Shown piece by piece: positions 14,487 through 25,632 of a stretch of DNA of 64,000 nt. The stretch is taken from the NCBI GenBank assembly GCA_003254905.1, contig QANU01076928.1:149207-213206 (forward strand), given 5' to 3'. Under the pieces are notes generated by a model. That model was not told where the DNA came from. It saw only the letters and a list, made by a program, of their open reading frames with translations, and searched no databases. The translations under genes were made by a program, and so were the position numbers. The DNA is from Nissolia schottii. Lineage: Eukaryota > Streptophyta > Magnoliopsida > Fabales > Fabaceae. Within the stretch, counting starts at the first letter, position 1. The number at the start of each line of letters is the position of its first letter.

Positions 14487-15860
14487 TCAAGTAAATTTTT
14501 CATAAGACATTATTATGTGTAATCTCTTATCATTACTTTTTTTATTACGTGTGTCATGCACAGATTCCACCTTGTCAGTTAATGGTGATAGATTGCTCCT
14601 GACAAGGTCGTGCAAAAAAATAGGATTCTGCTCTATGAATGCTGGTGGTCGTTGGTACACAACCGATGCAGCCCTTATCAAAATGCCAGCTGTCAAACCC
14701 CCTATGAGGTATTTTTGGTGTTCCATTTCATAGTCAAATAAATGTATCAGATACTTTTCTTCCATCCATTGTCTCTCTTCTTGACTTCGATGTTCATCCT
14801 GATCAATGTATGAAATGAATGACTTTAGAGTCTACACAACCTTTAAGATGTATATAAAGTACAAGACACAATACAGAAATGAAACCAAGAGTGGACCTTG
14901 AGAAACATTTCTAAAGGGACATCAAATACAGCTTCCACTTCAGCAGGATTCAGAACAGGCTTGAATGCATTTTTGTCGTGAAGTATACCAATGACAGGAA
15001 CCACTCTTATGAGGTACTATAAAATGTTTCATGAACAACATCAATTAAATAAATATTCACCTTACTAATAGCAAAATCATAACATTCCTAATAGCACACA
15101 ATTGGAGTGCTCAATTTCACTGTACTAATCAGCCAAGCACTTCATATAGCCATATCTACTACTTCAAATAGTGTAGTATCAAATAGAACTCATACCTTGG
15201 AAAAGAATGGTTCAAGAAAAGTAACAACATTAACAAGTTTTGGGTCCAACCCAACTTCTTCCATTGCCTCTCTTTTTGCGGTGTCTCCATCATCCTTATC
15301 CCCTTCTTCTGCCTTCCCTCCAGGCAAGGCTACTTCACCTGCAAAACAATATCAACATTCAACACACACACCCTCAGTTCATTCCCCTTCCCCTCTAAAT
15401 TAACAGAACCTAAACTATATAAGAAGCAGAAAAAACAATTTTCTATGTCTTCCTATTAAGTCTATCACAGTTTTTCTAAAAATAAAGTGCAAAAGCATGA
15501 TGCTATAAGCTCTTGTCTATTTGAATTCTTTTGAACAAACAATACTTGTCCGAAATTGTACTGACCCGAGTAAGTGGAGAGCTTGGACGATCGCTTGGTG
15601 AGTATCACCCGGAGATCCCCTGCATCCCCTTCGAAGATGCAGATCAAAACAGCAGCTCTCTGGAGCCTGAATTTTTCTTTGTCCTGAACAATTGCAGCGG
15701 CTGGTTCATGGAAACCAACTTGAGAAACAGCCTTCCCTCCACTTTTTTCCATGATTTGCTCCAAGATGTCTTCAGAGAATGGCGGGGGCTTGTAAAGGCT
15801 GAGCCACTGCGCCAAGGGCAGGAGCCTCTCGGAACCTCCATTGGCATTGAAAGAATCCAT
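14487..15860 (-). CDS. NUDT15: Nudix hydrolase 15/22-like (copy D, diverged)
   Basis: Fourth member of the array. Exons are 15860-15566, 15338-15196, 15016-14897 and 14798-14487, GT-AG and in phase, giving 289 residues. The sequence is closer to Arabidopsis NUDT15 than copies A-C are: YKPPP, KAVSQVGF, RAAVLICIFEG, VILTKRSSKLSTYSG, PGGKAEEGDKDDGDTA, Nudix helix REAMEEVGL (121-129), then VVPVIGIL, FDVPLEMFLK and AGILIRAASVVYQRPPAFIEQ. Arabidopsis NUDT15 is reported as a mitochondrial CoA diphosphatase. This model starts MDSFNANGG and lacks an obvious presequence, so an upstream 5' exon may be missed. After PPAFIEQ the tail is about 50 residues, Lys/Asn-rich and unlike the other copies; its real end should be checked against transcripts. 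Copies A-C are presumably derived from this older gene. Confidence 0.88.
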
Positions 15861-17993
15861 GAGCTTTCAGAGAAGAGCCTATGTTAGATACTCTTTCACA
15901 AAGGAAAGCCACAACTAGATGTTAACATAAGTACTACTAGTCTACTACCACAGTATCATACATAACGTGTCAATGGTGTCATTAATGAAAATTGATGGTA
16001 GGTTTGATTGGTTGAGATTCTTTGATTGGATGATTTTCAAAGGAGTACCTGTTTTTGGCAACAAGTATTAATTTCCCTTGAAGTTGGAAAAGGTGCAGTC
16101 ATCTTCTTCACTTCTTATCAGTAACAACCAACAAACAAGAGTGTCTCCAGTTCCCGGTAAAAATCAGAAAAACACAGCATACTACACATTAATGATACAC
16201 ACATGACAACGGCATTCATCAAACTAATCAGGCAACAAGGAGTTATTGCTATTGCAAAATTTGAGCAAGAAACTAAGGTGCCAAAATTTTGAGCTTTGCT
16301 ATTTTGACCTTGTATGGTTGATCAATGATCATAAATGACGAAATATTTGATGCAACAAATTTGCCAGCCACCGACAGATGTGGAGTAATGTACTCAGTAT
16401 TTAATATTCATCCACATTGTAAGGATTATGAAATTAACATTGGTCTTAAGTTTAAAAGAGGGTATATCAAACACTGACACATGAACAATTATAAGGTAAG
16501 ATCAGGTTATTGATTACATTATAATTAATTTTGACTTTTCATGCTGAAATAACGAGATCAGTTCTTACTCTTCAAATGTCAAAGCTCATAAAAAAATGCA
16601 CAATCCAAACTTAAAATGCCATAATTCTAACCAATGCCGAACTTAAATTTCTTTATGGTTCACCAAAGAGTTGCTTGAAAAGCCGCAATTGTTGATAACC
16701 AGCATCAACCTCATTATAGTATATCAAAAGTCAAAATTTACTTACAATGTAATCAATAATCTGATCTTAACGTATAATTGTTCATGTGTCAGTGTTTGAG
16801 CCACTAAATTGGATACAAGTCCATTTCTTTTCTCAAAGAAAAAGAAAAACAATTACGGCAAAATCTTGCTATGCTTTAACTGTCACCTACTTGTTGCACT
16901 TGCACTAGTAAACTTTGCCATATGACAAATGGATTCGAACTATAAACAGAAATGTAGTTTTATTTGTTGTTAATTTTGTGGGAACATTACTCTCACGATT
17001 GCAGATAAGTCTCAACACATGTTTAAATCTTACAAACTACTCTGTTTGAGGGGATAAGGCACCCTCCTCAAACCTCGTCAAATTGGAGCCTTGTGCGTTG
17101 GGCTGCCTATCACAGCACCCAAATAATTTGCAATATTGGCGATGAATGACTTGGTAGCAATTTTTTTGGTTTATTTCTTTCATGAAAAAGCATTTTTGAA
17201 GTTTAGATGGGTACCATGTACTTGATGAATAGGTAGGTACCAATGCATGAAGAGGGCTTACTTTCAATTTTATGTAACAACTGTGAAAATGAAATTCCAA
17301 CTTCTTCTATCCAACTAAATAGGCAGTCTCCACCCTACACTATCCAGTTGGAGTTATCCTGTTTCCATTACTATTAGGAAGCATGACATGATGACCCAGA
17401 GTCTTTTGTCATCAAATCCAATATTACAAATTGCAGAGTCTTGGACAGTTAATCTATAATTAATTATGTAAATAGAATTATCCAACTAAAAATATGGTAC
17501 TATTGTGTGATTTGTATTTATATAAAGTAATACGAGTTTAATAATGATATGTAGCAAAGCATACACCATTGTGTAACATATAAATGGAACTGCAACATAA
17601 GCAGGCTACACAAATCACCTCAAAATATAATGGTGATACCAAACCACAAGGAAAACAGTGTCACATCTTAGAAATTTTATGTTACAACAGAGAAGGGAAG
17701 AAAAATAGATACTGTTCTATCTACAATCTGTCTCTTCATTGAATTTACAAGATTGAAAAAGGAAAAAATAAAAATACAGAAGCAATCAACAAATCACACC
17801 CATATGCAGGTCTGTTGACCCATTTTACTCACTTTCATATACACAGTTGGAAGCAAATCCAATGAATAAATAACATAGCTTTTCACCTTGACTTAATGGA
17901 GTTCAAATTGAAACTCAAATTGACTCTGCTCAAATTATGCAATAGGCTTGATACTAAAACTGCGCTTTGTCTTAGCAACACGCTTCTGAGGAC
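15861..17993. other. Region between Nudix D and the IQD gene
   Basis: No gene supported. It holds the Nudix D promoter side, a 333-bp foldback element (16467-16799, listed separately), and at the right end the probable IQD 3' UTR (about 17580-17993). The 87-codon frame at 17037-17300 has no recognisable features. Confidence 0.6.
16467..16799. repeat. Foldback/MITE-like element with about 73-bp inverted repeats
   Basis: The left arm 16467-16539 and right arm 16727-16799 are inverted copies of one another. Both begin TCAAACACTGACACATGAAC read inward, with few mismatches; about 187 bases lie between them. There is no coding capacity. I could not find a clear target-site duplication, so the exact ends and the superfamily are unsure. 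Confidence 0.75.
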
Positions 17994-20900
17994 TCATTTA
18001 ACTCCTTCGTGCACCACATTCTTTTCAGTTGATGTGTAAGTCAATCTCCTAGGTTTTATAGACCCTTTTGCATTCACCAAAGGAGGGGCCCCTTTTGGAT
18101 TGGTCGAAGTCGAAGTCGAAGGAGGTTTAAGAGAAGCAGGTGTTTTAGGTGTTGATCCGCTCTTATCCTTCTTGCTTGACTGCTTATTGTGAGCTTTCTT
18201 CGGGTTAATGGATACGGTGGGGACACGGCTTTCCCATGGGCGAGCAGCAATCCAGCGTTCCTTCCAGCTCCAACCCCAATTAGCTTTGCCGAGTTCATAA
18301 TTACCTAGCCCTTGGCTCTGACTACAGTTGGCCCTCCACTACGATTCATAAGAAATTCATTTGATTTTCAGTTGGATCAAGTAAAACAAGATATCGAGAC
18401 ATTTATAAATGTCAAACTACCTGATGAGAAAAGGCATATGCCATGGCTCTTTCCCGCTTAACAGCTGCTTCTTCTCTCTGATGTATCCTTCCAAGGGTTT
18501 CCTCCATGGTTTCAGGACCACCACACCATTCCACCTGCAATTTATTTCATCTAGTGCTCAGAAAAACGTTAAATGTGTTGAGTTCAGACAAGCTCATGTA
18601 TCTAGCAAAAATAATTCCACCACTATGAACCATCACATTGATGGATTGATTTCAACTTTCAAGCACTATTTTCTAAATTTGATTTTCATTAAGTACATAT
18701 GTTTTGCGCATATTTCACTATATAATTTAACCTACTAGTACTAGTTACTACTATAGAAAAGAGAAAAGGCAGCTCCTAACGACTTACTAAGTTACTAGAA
18801 ATGCATCTAATAATTACTAATAAAATATGAAAAGGAGCCACCGCTTTACCACCGAAACCAAGCCTCTGGATAAGAATATATTTCTTTTTTCACACTTAAA
18901 AGATAATTGGGGCAAGCAGCAAGTTAAAGGTTACCTCCAGATCAAGGAGTTTTGCCTCAAGTTTAAGTTGAGACTCTAGTTTCTTCCGCCTGATCCTGTC
19001 TTCTGTCACCATACATATTCGTCGAGCTCTAATTTCAGTTTGTATCTTGCTCCATGAATGAAGGTAAGTAATAGCTGTACTGGCTTGCTTTTTAACAGAG
19101 TAACTTTGTGTTACAGTCTTCAGTTTTGTGAACCCTTTCAAGCGGCGTAGAGTTTTTCTAGCCTGAAAGTGGAAGGGTTAAAAGTCAGCATTGCAAAACA
19201 AAAATCAGCAAAACATATTAAGAAAGGTTTGTGCTATTATAAATAAGCAACACATAACTACATCTACACCTCACAGCTGTAATCATAAATGGAATGCATA
19301 TGAAGACAATAACCAAGAGTCAACACATATGCTGAAAGAAATTGCATAGTGTGTGATTTTTGTTTTCTAGCTCCAAGGCAGCCAAATTTGCCTATTTTGT
19401 CAGTAGGGGTTGAATCAAATCCTTGATAAGAATAAATGAGTATAAAAAAAAAGGATGCATAATACATTTTAAAAGAACAGTCAAAGATATGCCAATCCAT
19501 GCTCATCTTGAAGGATTACATAGCACCCAACGACAGTTAATGAACACAGAAAAGGTGTAAAAAATGAGAGCTAAACGTCACCCGCTTCTCATAAAACAAG
19601 AGCAGAGTCCAGATATCTCCCATTGAACATAAGAATATAAAGAAAAGTTTTCCTATTGGAGCTCCTAATCCTGTGAATATACGAGTTTAGTGAAATGGTG
19701 AACATAGAAGGTCAAGTTCACTTTGCCACCCTAATTATTTGTCCAATTTGTCTTTAGCGCTTGATGTATAAAATTAAGCACACCCCACATTGATTTAATG
19801 ACATTTTGAAAGGTCCTGCCCCTCATCCAATGTTGTAGACATATCCTGAATGATTCAATGCAAATATAGCAAAAAATATGCAATTTTTAATTTCGCAGTA
19901 GTAGTAAACTCAATGTTAGGAATAGAAGAGAAGATAGAGAGAAGAACAGAGAGAGATAGACGAGAGAGATAGATGAAGAGAGGCAAATGACTTTATTATC
20001 AACAAGCATACTGAATTCTCTTACAAACCCAGCTTATATAGCTGAGCTCCTAACTGCCTATCAGGCAGTTGTAACTACTTTACAACCAATTCTCCCTCTT
20101 ATGCGTATCAAATCCCCCCCCCTTAAGAAATTCCTTGNTCAAATCCCCCCCCTTAAGAAATTCCTTGCCCTCAAGGAATCGCCGTGCAATCAAAGGTAGG
20201 GACATTCTTTGCAGCTCATCCATGGTCCTCATTCAGCACGATCTTATGGTCTTGCAACCCGTTAAACGGCGGCAATTGCTTGGGTTCTGCAAAGACATCC
20301 TGAAACTCTTCTGCAGCCTTAGGCACCTCTAATTTGCTGTTGTCTCCCGCTTCGGCCACTAGGGAGCAACACATCACATTATTGGAACAGGGCACTAACT
20401 GTAGCAGTTAGCAATATGTTTCCCCCACTAAAATATGGTTGAGTTTGCAGCTTTTGCCCACTTGTGAGGCGTCTCTTTAACAGCTGTAAGCTGGACCTTA
20501 ACATTGCCCATGTAAAACTCCATTATCAAGTTCTTGAAATCCCAAGATATAGTGCCCCATTGTTTCAGCCATTGCATACCCAAAATCAGGTCACAACTAC
20601 TTAAAGGAATAGCTATAGCTGAAGTAGTAAAGTCATACCCTTGCATTTTCCACTGAATATCCTCACAGCAGCCCGTTCCTGCAATTAACCCTCCATCTGC
20701 TACTGCAATCTGCACAGGGGCCATGGGTTTCAATTGACCAACTCCTTCCTTGCATAATTGTGCATTGATGAAATTATGCGTGCTTCCCGTGTCAATCAAC
20801 ACAACGATTCTTTTCTTCCCAATCCCTCCTATCAACGTCATCATGGGGTATGTAGGATCCCCATGGATGGCGTTCAAAGAAACCGTGGGGCTTACCTCAC

Positions 20901-23076
20901 TATCCTCTTCTTGCAGCCCATTTAAGGTAGATTCACCTTCCTTTATCCCTGACTGATCTGCATCATCTTCCACAATCTTCCTATCAACCTTATCAAACCT
21001 TTTCTCAGTAATAGGTTGAGTTCTTTTCTTTTCTGGCCACCCACCCAAATTGCCGCTAAAGTTGTTACCTCGCGGCCTCTGGAGCAAGGCGAAGCTCCTC
21101 TCTTGCAGCCTGGCGATTCTCGTGGCTTCCAGCAAGGATCTCGGCGCGAAAAGCTTGACGCCGTTGCTAAGTTCCGCGTTCAACCCGCCGAGGAAGCATT
21201 GCAACTTCTGTGCCTCCGTCAGATCCGTACGGCATACTAGTTTGTCAAACTTCTCCTGGTACTCTTCAAGACTCCCTGTCTGCACCAATCGTTTGAGTTC
21301 CTCCATCGGTGAGTCAAATTCGGCCCCAAATCGGACCTGTATCGCCTCCGCAAACTCGCGCCGCGTGATGCGGCTGCCACGCCCCTGTTCTAGCGTCTGG
21401 AACCAACGAAAGGATCCCTCGTCGAGGGCGATGCTAGCGACAGTGACCTTTTCCCCTTCTGGAGTTGCATCGAGAGCAAAGAAGCGATCGCACTGCGCGA
21501 TCCAGAGTCCGACGTCGTCCCGAACAAATCTTGGAAATTCTAACCGTGTCAGTCGCGTCGGAACGCGATAATCCCCCTCGCCTCCGCCGCGGGCGCGATA
21601 GTCGCCCTCGCTGCCGCCGCGCTGCCGTCGCGCGATTCCGAGTTCAGCCAACTGCAACCCTAACCCTCGCAGCGCCTCGTGGATGCTATTGAACTGCATC
21701 TCGCAGTTCTGCTCCAGCGCACACAATCGCGGCTCGATTGTGGCCAGGACGCGCTCCTCCGATTCGCGCATTGCCTTCTGAAAACGCGTGGATTCAGCCA
21801 TGGAGATCGAGTGGCTCTGGATACCAATGTTAGGAATAGAAGAGAAGATAGAGAGAAGAACAGAGAGAGATATACGAGAGAGATAGATGAAGAGAGGCAA
21901 ATGACTTTATTATCAACAAGCATACTGAATTCTCTTACAAACCCAGCTTATATAGCTGAGCTCCTAACTGCCTATCAGGCAGTTGTAACTACTTTACAAC
22001 CAATTCTCCCTCTTATGCGTATCACTCAACAATCATATACTCCTCTTAAATGCAATCTGAAAGCTGGCATGCAAGCTGTAACAACACAATAGCACAAAGA
22101 CATTCAAAGCGGAATAATGAAAACATAATCATGCTTGCTAACTACGAGCCGAATCAATGCAGTCAGATTCGAGATAAACTGTCATTTAAGAATTATTGTG
22201 CACAAAACTTTTAATTAGACATACCTTATAAGCCCGGAATGCAGTCTGGATCCTTGTTGCAGCAATAGTTTCAACTGATGCCCCAGCTGACACAAGATTC
22301 TCACTTTTAGTACCATTTTCTAAACCACTAGACTCTCGTCCTGTATAATCGCTTGAGTTCAATGCATTTAATTTCCCCGGAGCTAAAGCACCCTGTCTCA
22401 AGTTGTGATCAGATATGGAGACAGAAACATTCTTGTTACAATGACTCTCATATGAAACAAATTTTAATACTTGGTGATAAATGGTATTTCTTCAGCCTAA
22501 ATGATAAACAAAGTACGCAAGTGCTAGCTATAAACAACATTTATTGTTCCTCAATGCATCATCATGCTAAACTCAGATAAAATTTTACCTTCTATAAGTC
22601 CTGTTTGAAAAATAATTACATCAGGTTAAAGGCATATTGCGGTTACAAATCTTGAATAACTTGATAGAAGGCTTCTAACCTAACTTTGATTTTAATTCAT
22701 GGCAGCATAGCACAGTGTTTGGTTTCCATTCTAGGGAATGACAAAGTCTGTTCTAGACTAGAACCAACTTAGTACAGTTTTCTCATCTATCAGAAATGAG
22801 AACGGTTCGAATAGCAGTTATAATAAGGTTTGCCAACATACGATTAAAATAGATGACAATCTGAATTCAACAACTAATTTGGTTTTTCAAGAAAATAATG
22901 CAGATATTTAGGTATACAATCAACAGTTTGACATTCGTGCAACTTAAACCAACATGGATTGTTTAATAAAGAAACTAAAACTGACAGGAAGTGAATTGTA
23001 CCTTTGCCTTCTTTGATTTGCCTTGTTTTGATCTTCTTAAGCTAATTATTGTCTTAAACCAATCACCCGAACCCAT
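17994..23076 (-). CDS. IQ67-domain (IQD) calmodulin-binding protein
   Basis: Plant IQD scaffold protein, a family that binds calmodulin and associates with microtubules or membranes. Minus-strand exons are 23076-23002, 22392-22225, 19162-18935, 18534-18421 and 18338-17994, all GT-AG and in phase, giving 309 residues. It starts MGSGDWFKTIISLRRSKQGK, the typical basic IQD N-terminus. The IQ67 region spans the exon 2/3 border: AATRIQTAFRAYK then ARKTLRRLKGFTKLK, with a second IQ-like IQTEIRARR. This splice position is diagnostic of the family. The C-terminal conserved blocks are KRERAMAYAFSHQ and ELGKANWGWSWKERWIAARP. A basic Ser/Thr/Pro-rich tail ends at TGA 17994-17996. Intron 2 (19163-22224) is swollen by a 2.1-kb LTR element in the same orientation. 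The specific IQD subgroup is not assigned. Confidence 0.93.
19914..20110 (-). repeat. 3' LTR of the gag-only element
   Basis: 197-bp terminal direct repeat, paired with 21828-22024; TG...CA ends and an AG-rich GAGAGA segment. It contains TATATAG near 20035 on the + strand. Confidence 0.9.
20108..20167. repeat. About 30-bp tandem duplication split by an N
   Basis: The segment TCAAAT, a C-run, then TTAAGAAATTCCTTG occurs twice in a row, at 20108-20137 and 20139-20167, with the only ambiguous base (N, 20138) exactly between the copies. It lies in the polypurine-tract side of the LTR element. This pattern suggests an assembly join rather than real sequence. Confidence 0.8.
20428..21801 (-). CDS. 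Retrotransposon gag-aspartic protease polyprotein (Ty3/Gypsy-like)
   Basis: Single 457-residue ORF inside the LTR element. The first ATG after the primer-binding site gives MAESTRFQKAMRESEERV; an upstream in-frame extension runs into the LTR and is not used here. The gag region (about 95-260) has FPRF, GLWIAQCDRFF, ALDEGSFRWF and LEEYQEKFDKLV, as in plant Ty3/Gypsy capsid-like domains. A retroviral-type aspartic protease domain has the catalytic IDTGS (DTGS at 337-340) and the second conserved segment LILGMQWL near the end. No CCHC zinc knuckle is evident. The ORF stops shortly after the protease with no polymerase. The reading frame is intact and GC-rich compared with its neighbours. It probably depends on a full-length partner for movement. 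Confidence 0.9.
   Translation of the reverse strand: MAESTRFQKAMRESEERVLATIEPRLCALEQNCEMQFNSIHEALRGLGLQLAELGIARRQRGGSEGDYRARGGGEGDYRVPTRLTRLEFPRFVRDDVGLWIAQCDRFFALDATPEGEKVTVASIALDEGSFRWFQTLEQGRGSRITRREFAEAIQVRFGAEFDSPMEELKRLVQTGSLEEYQEKFDKLVCRTDLTEAQKLQCFLGGLNAELSNGVKLFAPRSLLEATRIARLQERSFALLQRPRGNNFSGNLGGWPEKKRTQPITEKRFDKVDRKIVEDDADQSGIKEGESTLNGLQEEDSEVSPTVSLNAIHGDPTYPMMTLIGGIGKKRIVVLIDTGSTHNFINAQLCKEGVGQLKPMAPVQIAVADGGLIAGTGCCEDIQWKMQGYDFTTSAIAIPLSSCDLILGMQWLKQWGTISWDFKNLIMEFYMGNVKVQLTAVKETPHKWAKAANSTIF
21828..22024 (-). repeat. 5' LTR of the gag-only element
   Basis: 197-bp terminal direct repeat matching 19914-20110 apart from a single G/T difference; followed on the minus strand by the primer-binding site and the gag ATG. 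Confidence 0.9.
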
Positions 23077-23255
23077 TTTTTATGTGAAGTAACTTCTCTC
23101 AAGTCAACATAGTCCTGAGAGTAATTTTATTGATACAACAAACATTAGCATATCATTCCAAAAATACAGAGTTAGCATGATGTTCTTAACCACAAGAAGT
23201 CCATACAAGACAAATGGCCAAAACAGGATATTAGTTGGAAGTTCCCATTGTTAGA

Positions 23256-23291
<36 letters not shown>

Positions 23292-25632
23292 AATAGTTAA
23301 ATGAAGCCATAAACCTACTTCTTCAAACATTAGTCTCTGTAGAAATACATGCTTTTAAAAGTTTGATAAACCAATATCCTTGTGTAAGTTGTTTGTAATC
23401 AGGTCCAATATATTTTATGCCATTTTCACAACTTTGCACGCATGAAACATCATGCTACAACTATAACACAGGCTGGATTATATCAGCAATCTCATTAAGA
23501 TCAGAAAAGCATACACCTATCAGGGAGGACCACAGTTTGTTACACAAGAAAGAAAAAGAAAAGAAAAGGAAAAGCAGTAGATTTCACATATTCAAGCTAA
23601 GTATAGCTACTAATATAGGCCAGGCTATGCTGTTAGAATTAATAGCAAAAAGCAACAAGACTTCCCTTCCCACTATTATACAAGTATTCCAACAATAACA
23701 GCAAAGCCAGTTACAAGATGGAAAAAAAAAAAAAAACCACACAGCACCACTACTACCTTCCAAGTCAAACTAATACTTTGATCTACCAAGTAGAACAACA
23801 TCAAAGACATGGATCAAAAACTCAAACAGCTGAAAAACAAAAAAGAATTGAAAATGAAATACGCTTAATTGCCCCCAGCAAGTAGCAAGCTTGCCAAAAG
23901 ATGGCATAATTTCAGCTCATTCAAGTCAACCCAAAAATAAACATGCAAATTGGACTCACAGTAATGACACAAGAAGAAACAAAAAACGCATCTGGGTGTG
24001 AAGGGGTGAGAGTGACATACCAGAGAAGAAGGTGTAAAGTGTACAAAGGAGGTCCCTTTTTCCCACAAATTGGGCAACCAAAGATGTGTGTGGCAAAAAT
24101 AATATGAGGGTAGAAGTAAGAAGGAAGGAAAGGTGAGAGGAGAGACAGAGAGAGAGAGAGAGAATGGGTCAGAAAAGGAATAAAAGGTGGGTGTGGAATG
24201 TGGATTGCCATGGCCCAATACCAGCTTTAATTCCCCCTTGTGTATAATGCTGAACTTGAGAAAAAATAAAATAAAATAAAAATAAAGGGGGAAACTTTAT
24301 GTATGTGAAAACATCAACCAACAAATGCAACGGGGAGAGAGAGCGTGTAGTCCAAAAGTATCTTAACGTAGCAGAGTTGGTTGGATTTTTTGTGGTGACA
24401 GCCGAACAAACGGTGGCAATTGCTTGATGGTGACGGCTTGGCTTTTCTTCTGCTTCCGTGTATGCTAGTAGAAAAATTCTCATAGTAGTATACTTTGTGC
24501 TCATCAACATACATTTATTTTGTTGAGAATACGTGTATACACTTGTTTATGATTTATAATATATTATATTCGGATGAATTTTGTTATTTAATTGCAGTTA
24601 ACTTATTTTTTATCTTTTGATATTTATTAATTGTAATTTAATTATGTAAGTAATGTGATACATATCTAGTAATTTATATGTAAAAAAAACTCTTGTGATT
24701 TTATTTTAATTATCGGCTATTGCCTATGTTTTTTGCATTATGGGATGAAATGAAGACAAAATACATGTAGAGCTAATACCAATATTTATTGAACAACGCT
24801 TAGCAATTATTTTAGGATAAAAAAGATGAAATATATTTAAAGAATGAAACATAAATATATGATTTAAAATTACTTTTGTCTCAAAATAATTTTTTAAATA
24901 ATTTATGCATATAAAACAATATAAAAAAACATGTTTTAAAACGATTTTTAAGTTAATTTATATAATTTTACAATAAAAAGATGCAAGAGATGCATCTATA
25001 TTGTTCATGCATATCCATATTTGTTGACGATAAATTTATATGTATAAAGAGAAAGTAAGTTATTTAAATTTATTTCACTTAAGATACCACATCAATTCAT
25101 GTTTTATTTATTATAACACCAAATTTTAACAAGACTTATATTGCATTTGAGGATCATCGATTGGATAACTTGAGATGATGTATCATGCAAAATTAATACA
25201 AACAATATTTCTACCGCAAACAGATCCAGATCCTGTCCCAGTCATGGCCTTGTGCCTTTTCCTTACGAGATTGAAAAATAAAATAAAATATTCTTAAATT
25301 CCTAAACATTTCATCGCCCAATGATGTAAGAATAAGAAAAACCATTACTGGTAATTTGTAGTGCAGGAGCAGCATAAAACACAATCCGTATTCCTTGACT
25401 CTGTATTCTGTAATGACGAGGTTATGGTTGGCTGCGAGATTCATCTGGTACAGGCGGCTCTGTGAGTTCCTTAAAATAAGGTCCAGACGTGGAACAGTTG
25501 GCGACCGTTGGAAAGAGCAGAGACAGATGACGCGCTTGGTGATTGTTTCTGGTACAGAACAAGGTTACAGATAACGTGGAGAGTTGTAATACGTTGACTA
25601 ACCATAGCTGTACAAAAAACATATAAATTAGT
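23077..25632. other. IQD upstream region and intergenic DNA
   Basis: No coding gene seen. It contains the IQD promoter and 5' leader side, a (TTA)n microsatellite about 23258-23289, poly-A near 23729 and a (GA)n run about 24147-24163. The left 560 bases (to about 23640) have a diverged duplicate at 29923-30770. The open frames at 23865-24218 and 24169-24510 are low-complexity and match nothing I recognise. Confidence 0.6.
25614..25619 (-). terminator. Pol III terminator of the tRNA gene
   Basis: A run of six T on the minus strand (A on +) starts 14 bases after the tRNA 3' end, the usual RNA polymerase III stop signal. Confidence 0.7.

Larger units (their letters stand above)
19914..22024 (-). 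mobile_element. Non-autonomous LTR retrotransposon with gag-protease only
   Basis: Two 197-bp direct repeats, 19914-20110 and 21828-22024, differ at one base that I can see (gatagac versus gatatac). A 5-bp target-site duplication CTCAA lies at 19909-19913 and 22025-22029. The element reads on the minus strand: each LTR starts TGATACGCATAAG and ends TTCCTAACA. Just inside the 5' LTR is TTGGTATCCAGAGCC, a tRNA-Met-type primer-binding site with one extra base. A G-rich polypurine tract precedes the 3' LTR (RC of 20111-20130). The only ORF is gag-protease; reverse transcriptase, RNase H and integrase are absent. The nearly identical LTRs indicate a recent insertion into IQD intron 2. Confidence 0.93.

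Noticed and set aside
21016..21692. Plus-strand ORFs in the GC-rich part of the retroelement
   Set aside because: Antisense shadows of the gag gene; high GC makes long spurious frames.
24147..24163. Possible CRISPR-like or regulatory array in GA repeats
   Set aside because: Simple dinucleotide microsatellite in a plant genome; no spaced direct repeats.
23865..24514. Overlapping minus-strand ORFs upstream of IQD
   Set aside because: Ser/Leu/Pro low-complexity readings of GA/CT-rich DNA, three overlapping frames equally open; more likely promoter or leader DNA.
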